A DNA stretch of 15,605 bases from Acidimicrobiaceae bacterium. Its GTDB lineage: Bacteria; Actinomycetota; Acidimicrobiia; Acidimicrobiales; Bog-793. The notes under the pieces are model-generated. The model saw only the letters and a list, made by a program, of their open reading frames with translations. It had not been told where the DNA came from and ran no database searches. This document shows positions 14,136-15,605 of the stretch, in pieces. Position numbers and translations under genes: made by a program. Within the stretch, counting starts at the first letter, position 1; each line of letters starts with the position of its first letter. The stretch covers positions 1 to 15,605 of the forward strand of contig DAHUZG010000046.1 in assembly GCA_027306715.1 (NCBI GenBank). The letters are read 5' to 3'.

Positions 14136-15605
14136 GCGACCTCGAAGGCCGGGCCGCCTACCGCTTCGGACCGCGCCAACGGCGCGGGATCATCGGCGGA
14201 TGGCGCCCGGTGCAGCTCGGCGTGGCCGCCGCATCGGTTCTGGCGTCGCTCCTCGCCCTGCGCTCACTGCGAGCGCCCCTCGGGGCTGGCGTGGCCGTTC
14301 TCAGCCTCCTCGGCGCGGCCCTGGCCGTGGCCGTGCCGTTCGCGGGCCGCACCGCCGGCGAGTGGGCTCCCCTCGTGCTTGCCTTCGCGCTCCGCCGCAC
14401 GGCCCGCGAGCGACCGTTGCCGGGAGGAGGTTCTCCGCACGGCGCGCGGCCGCCAGGGCCGTTCCGACGGCTCGCCGTCGTCTCGCTCGATGTTCCCGAC
14501 GGTGCTCGGCTCGGCGCGCTGCACGACGCCCGGCGAGGCAGCTGGACCGGCGTGCTCGCCCTTGCCGCCGACGGCTTCGGGCTGCTCGCGGCCAGCGAGC
14601 GTGCCCGCCGGGTCGGGTCGTGGGCCTCGGTGCTCGCTGCCGTCGCCCAGCAGCCGGGCGCGATCTCGCACCTCACCTGGATCGAGCGGACGGTGCCCGA
14701 CGACTTGAGAGCGCTCCTCCGCCACGCCGGAGCAACGACGGGCGGACCGGCGACCGGGTCGTACCGCCAGCTTCTCGATGCCGAGCGGTTGGGACTGCTG
14801 CGCCACGAGCTGCTGCTCGCCTGCACGGTCGGCGGCGGCCGCCGGAGAGCTCCAGCGGCGGCGTCGGCACCGGACGGGGCCTTGGGGCGCGCCGTCGGGG
14901 GCTCGGGCCGGCGAGGGCGCTGGCCGCTCGGGAACGCGGAGGCCGGCGAACTGCTTGCCGGCGAGCTCGGGCGTCTCGCGGCGCTCTGCACGACGGCGGG
15001 CATCGCCGTCGACGGCGTGCTCGGGCCGGCCGAGCTGGCAGAGGTCGTCCGTACGAGCTTCTCGGCTGCTGCGCCCACTTCGCCAGCCTCTGCAGCCGCC
15101 GTGGCGCAGGCGCTCCGGTCGTCGCCGGCGACGTCCGCCACCTGGCCGTGGCCGCTGGCCGTCTCCGAGGAGTGGGGCGTGCTTCGCACCGACGGCAGCT
15201 GGCACGCCACCTACTGGGTGTCTGAGTGGCCGCGCAGCGACGTCGGCGGCGACTTCCTGCTGCCGCTGCTCGTCGGGTCCTGGGCACGCCGCAGCGTGGC
15301 CCTCGTGATGACGCCGCTCGCCCCACTGCGGGCGATGCGTGCCGCCGAGCACGCCAGCACCGAGCAGGTCGCCGACGCCGAGCTGCGGGCGCGACACGGC
15401 TTCGCCCTTACCGCCCGCCACCGGCTCGCACGCGATGCCGTCGAGCGCCGCGAGCACGAGCTGGCGGCCGGCCACGCCGCCTACCGTTACTCGGGCTATG
15501 TCACGGTGAGCGCCTCGGAGCGTGCCGAGCTGGCGCAGTCCTGCCTGGCAATCGAGCAGGCGGCGGCGCTCAGCCATCTCGAGCTTCGACGTCTCTACGG
15601 GGCGC
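14132..15605 (+). CDS. SCO6880-family (PrgI/VirB3-like) type IV secretion protein, cut at right edge
   Basis: The GTG at 14132 overlaps the stop of the VirB6-like gene (GTGA). The frame is open for 491 codons to the window end. It starts with an Arg-rich segment (AAYRFGPRQRRGII) and a pair of membrane helices (about 28-45 and 52-70), followed by GRTAGEWAPLVLAFALRR, the PrgI-like N-terminal part. A large cytoplasmic domain follows, with RTVPDDLRALLRHAG, AELAEVVRTSF, ATYWVSEWPRSDVGGDFLLPLL and AYRYSGYVTVSASE. These blocks follow the order I know from the Streptomyces SCO6880 family, whose members are around 480-510 residues, so probably only a short C-terminus is missing. These proteins sit between the VirB6-like and VirB4-like genes in actinobacterial secretion loci and are thought to dock the ATPase to the membrane channel. 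Confidence 0.88.
   Translation, partial: MSDLEGRAAYRFGPRQRRGIIGGWRPVQLGVAAASVLASLLALRSLRAPLGAGVAVLSLLGAALAVAVPFAGRTAGEWAPLVLAFALRRTARERPLPGGGSPHGARPPGPFRRLAVVSLDVPDGARLGALHDARRGSWTGVLALAADGFGLLAASERARRVGSWASVLAAVAQQPGAISHLTWIERTVPDDLRALLRHAGATTGGPATGSYRQLLDAERLGLLRHELLLACTVGGGRRRAPAAASAPDGALGRAVGGSGRRGRWPLGNAEAGELLAGELGRLAALCTTAGIAVDGVLGPAELAEVVRTSFSAAAPTSPASAAAVAQALRSSPATSATWPWPLAVSEEWGVLRTDGSWHATYWVSEWPRSDVGGDFLLPLLVGSWARRSVALVMTPLAPLRAMRAAEHASTEQVADAELRARHGFALTARHRLARDAVERREHELAAGHAAYRYSGYVTVSASERAELAQSCLAIEQAAALSHLELRRLYGA

Noticed and set aside
13591..15225. 544-residue plus-strand frame overlapping the VirB6-like and SCO6880-like genes
   Set aside because: The product is Arg/Ser/Pro-rich, whereas the overlapping frames encode recognisable families.
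1..15605. CRISPR arrays, insertion sequences and rRNA
   Set aside because: No regularly spaced repeats, transposase motifs or rRNA-like sequence were seen.

Overview
The window is very GC-rich, gene-dense DNA with strongly GC-biased third codon positions and frequent 4-base stop/start overlaps. It suggests a high-GC actinobacterium. Supporting markers are a SenX3/RegX3-like two-component pair, a clpS-DUF2017 pair, a heme A synthase with the actinobacterial-looking 'E-x-x-N-R' motif, and an SCO6880-family type IV secretion protein. A deep branch such as Acidimicrobiia is possible, but that is inference; no rRNA is present to settle it.

Left part (1-5452). A small exported protein runs off the left edge on the minus strand. 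It is divergent from an ECF-type sigma factor, which overlaps by ATGA with a large single-pass membrane protein. That protein has repeated 'L-RLRAA-P' peptides in its cytoplasmic half and a six-cysteine outer domain, so the two look like a sigma/membrane-regulator pair. A multi-spanning 'PTPS-related' membrane protein follows, probably a GT-C-like envelope enzyme, apparently with its own leaderless start.

Middle part (5453-12382, all minus strand). A perfect 8-bp hairpin separates the convergent gene ends. Next is an exported HtrA-type serine protease with PDZ domain and a large unrecognised N-terminal domain. A gene-poor stretch of about 400 nt follows, then tRNA-Glu(UUC). In transcription order the remaining minus-strand genes are the senX3-like kinase, the regX3-like regulator, ctaA (heme A synthase), clpS (N-degron adaptor), a DUF2017 gene and the tRNA. 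Most neighbouring genes overlap, so they may form one or two transcription units.

Right part (12383-15605, plus strand). A divergent intergenic region carries a credible promoter (TTGCGT-N17-TACCGT) with a 14-bp perfect palindrome in its spacer, and two hairpins before a strong ribosome-binding site. It drives three tightly packed genes: a VirB2/DUF6112-like small two-helix protein, a VirB6/TrbL-like polytopic protein with a Gly/Ser-rich tail, and an SCO6880-family PrgI-like protein cut by the right edge. Together these are the start of an actinobacterial type IV secretion-like locus, the most interesting system in the window. The VirB4 and VirD4-type ATPases expected next would lie beyond the right edge.
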